Assembly (NCBI GenBank): GCA_036269135.1
Contig: DATASQ010000061.1
Span: 1 to 64,000 of the forward strand
Reading direction: 5' to 3'
DNA: 64,000 nucleotides
From: Palsa-343 sp036269135
Lineage (GTDB): Bacteria; Acidobacteriota; Terriglobia; Terriglobales; Acidobacteriaceae
In this document: positions 62,559 through 64,000 of the stretch, piece by piece
How positions within the stretch are numbered: the first letter of the stretch is position 1
Layout of the letters: every line of letters starts with the position of its first letter
Notes under the pieces: model-generated
Told to the model about the DNA's origin: nothing
Database searches by the model: none
What the model saw: the letters and a program-made list of their open reading frames with translations, nothing else
Position numbers and translations under genes: made by a program

Positions 62559-64000
62559 CTACTCGCAGCGAAGCGCCTCTGTGGGATGCAGCCGAACAGC
62601 CCGCCGGGCCGCGAGACCGCATGCGATTGCGGAGCACGCCAGCAGCAGCCAAGCGGCCTCGAGCGTGCTTCCCCAGGCACCGCTCCGGTTGTTCATCCAC
62701 ACCGCCAGGGTTCTGCCCAGCGCCAGTTCTGCTGCGCCTCCGGCTGCGATCCCCAGAGCGACGCCGACGGCAGCGGCGCGGGCCGCGATCCAGAAGATAT
62801 GGCCGCGGGGGGCCCCCAGCGCCAGCCGGATTCCAAACTCCGCGGTTCGCCGCGCCACGCTCCAAGCGACCACGCTGAACAGCCCCACGAGCGCCAAAGC
62901 CAGGGCCAGCCCTGAAAAGAATCCAAAGAGAATCGAGAACAGGCGCTCCCGGCTCCACAGCGCATCGTGCTCAATCGCCGCCTGCAGGTCGTACGAGCCA
63001 TTGCCCACCTGCTCGTCGGCTTCGACGGACGCCACCGCCTCCCGGATCGCGTGCAGGTACGCCATGGGCTCGCCCTGGGTCCGAATCTCATACTGCGCAT
63101 AGGGCGGCAGGAAGGTGGAGAAGGGCACGTAGACCGCCGGAATCACGGGGCGGTCAACTCCGTCATCCCGCGCATCGCCTGCCACGCCGACGATCTCCCG
63201 CCAGCCCGCGCTCTGCGCTGAGGCCGCCTCCAGCGGAGCATGCGACGCCAGATCGGGAATCCGCAGCTGTTGCCCGACGGCTGCGCTTTTGCTCAGATAC
63301 TCCCGGGCAAAGGCTGCATTCACCACCGCCACGCCATCGCCGCGCGCGTTTTCCGCCTCATCCCACATGCGTCCGTGCAGCAGGGGAATCGCCAGCGTGG
63401 CGAAGTACCCGGGGCTCACAAATTCCACGCGCACATTCGGGCCGCCGTCGGGCTCGCCGGGCCGGCCCTCGATCTGGAATCCGTGCTCCTGTCCGCTGTA
63501 CGGGGGCGTCGCGTCATTCCCCACCGCGACCGACAGCACTCCCGGCACGGCGGCGATCTTCCGTCGCACCTGCTCCACGAAAGCCACGCGCTTCGCCAGC
63601 GGGCTGATCCCGCTCCAGTCTTTCGCATTTTCGTAGTGCATCAGAATACCGGCCTGCATCACGTCTTTCGGCTGGTAACCGAGCGGCGCGCGCATCACCT
63701 GCAGAAAGCCCTGCGCGGCCATCCCCGCCGTGGCCAGCAGCAGAAGCGTCAGGGCGATCTGGGCGGCGATCAGGGTGTGAAGCCGGCGTCCCGCGCCCTG
63801 GGCAGCAATCCGGCGGCCGGCTCGCAGGCTTCCCGAAGCATTCACCTGGGAGAGGCGCAGCGCGGGCGCCAGTCCGAAGAGCAGACCCGAGAGCAGCGCC
63901 AGCCCCACCGAAAAACCCAGCACCGGCAGGTTGATCCGAATGACCGACTCGGCCGGGAAGACGCTCCGTTCCATTTCGAGCGCCAGATGTGCCAGCCACC
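62559..64000 (-). CDS. MacB/FtsX-type ABC transporter permease, C-terminal part (5' end outside window)
   Basis: The frame is open at the right edge (preceding codons read WLAHLALE before the Met at 63974). Visible: a first membrane core IRINLPVLGFSVGLALLSGLLFGLAPALRL, an RLHTLIAAQIALTLLLLATAGMAAQGFLQV helix starting a second half, a MacB-like periplasmic domain (about residues 95-345) and the final FtsX helices FSILFGFFSGLALALALVGLFSVVAWSVARRTAEFGIRLALGA ending VRLHPTEALRCE. The two similar halves fit the acidobacterial duplicated orphan permease (ADOP) type, without its own ATPase. Confidence 0.9.
   Translation of the reverse strand, partial: WLAHLALEMERSVFPAESVIRINLPVLGFSVGLALLSGLLFGLAPALRLSQVNASGSLRAGRRIAAQGAGRRLHTLIAAQIALTLLLLATAGMAAQGFLQVMRAPLGYQPKDVMQAGILMHYENAKDWSGISPLAKRVAFVEQVRRKIAAVPGVLSVAVGNDATPPYSGQEHGFQIEGRPGEPDGGPNVRVEFVSPGYFATLAIPLLHGRMWDEAENARGDGVAVVNAAFAREYLSKSAAVGQQLRIPDLASHAPLEAASAQSAGWREIVGVAGDARDDGVDRPVIPAVYVPFSTFLPPYAQYEIRTQGEPMAYLHAIREAVASVEADEQVGNGSYDLQAAIEHDALWSRERLFSILFGFFSGLALALALVGLFSVVAWSVARRTAEFGIRLALGAPRGHIFWIAARAAAVGVALGIAAGGAAELALGRTLAVWMNNRSGAWGSTLEAAWLLLACSAIACGLAARRAVRLHPTEALRCE

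Overview
The window reads as a GC-rich (roughly 60-65 %) chromosomal segment of an acidobacterium, most likely class Terriglobia. The pointers are a FtsX/MacB-type permease of the duplicated orphan kind at the right edge, a YXWGXW-repeat lipoprotein, a small soluble protein of the MARGWESK type, many Fn3, Tat and lipoprotein-anchored secreted proteins, and dispersed intergenic repeats. This assignment is inference; no rRNA or tRNA gene is present to test it.

Layout. 1-6.9 kb: C-terminal half of a ClpC-type ATPase, a vapBC toxin-antitoxin pair, an ECF sigma / anti-sigma-like / exported-protein operon, a PagL-like outer-membrane protein and transaldolase. 7-10 kb: operon of a TIGR01777 epimerase, an Fn3 lipoprotein and an FAH-family hydrolase. 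10-20 kb: cupin regulator, GAF/PAS histidine kinase, SnoaL-like protein, dicarboxylate/glutamate symporter, TonB-dependent receptor and a trypsin-fold lipoprotein. 20-25 kb: oxidoreductases (MDR, SDR, HIBADH) and BioY. 24.8-30 kb: a five-gene operon for branched-chain amino-acid oxidation (CoA-transferase, ferredoxin, 2-oxoacid:ferredoxin oxidoreductase alpha and fused beta-gamma, IlvE). 30-34.8 kb: GH18 protein with a large unknown N-terminal region, VOC protein, HdeD-like protein and an exported protein. 34.85-37.8 kb: an accessory-looking stretch with ~157-bp repeats, a membrane protein plus a MtlR/HEPN-like protein, and one copy of a palindromic repeat element. 38-50 kb: YXWGXW lipoprotein, ThrS, DUF4397, nicotinamidase, HD-GYP protein, Ada, TonB-like protein with a tiny coupled membrane peptide, MogA and a DedA-like protein, ending in the second, inverted copy of the repeat element. 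50-55 kb: xylulokinase, a repeat-rich gap, hicAB and a Tat-exported GH28-like protein. 55-62.3 kb: lutABC (lactate oxidation), membrane pyrophosphatase, a VOC-lumazine synthase fusion, NusB and a small membrane protein. The right edge carries the 3' part of an ABC permease.

Functional themes are aerobic or microaerobic heterotrophy on amino acids, lactate, chitin-like and pectin-like polymers, a busy cell envelope, and several stress/TA modules. The most unusual items are the VOC-RibH fusion, the inverted GGTAATACC repeat pair, the TM + HEPN two-gene unit between repeat blocks, the unexplained N-terminal half of the GH18 protein, a likely CTG start for the DedA-like gene and a 42-residue peptide gene tied to the TonB-like gene.
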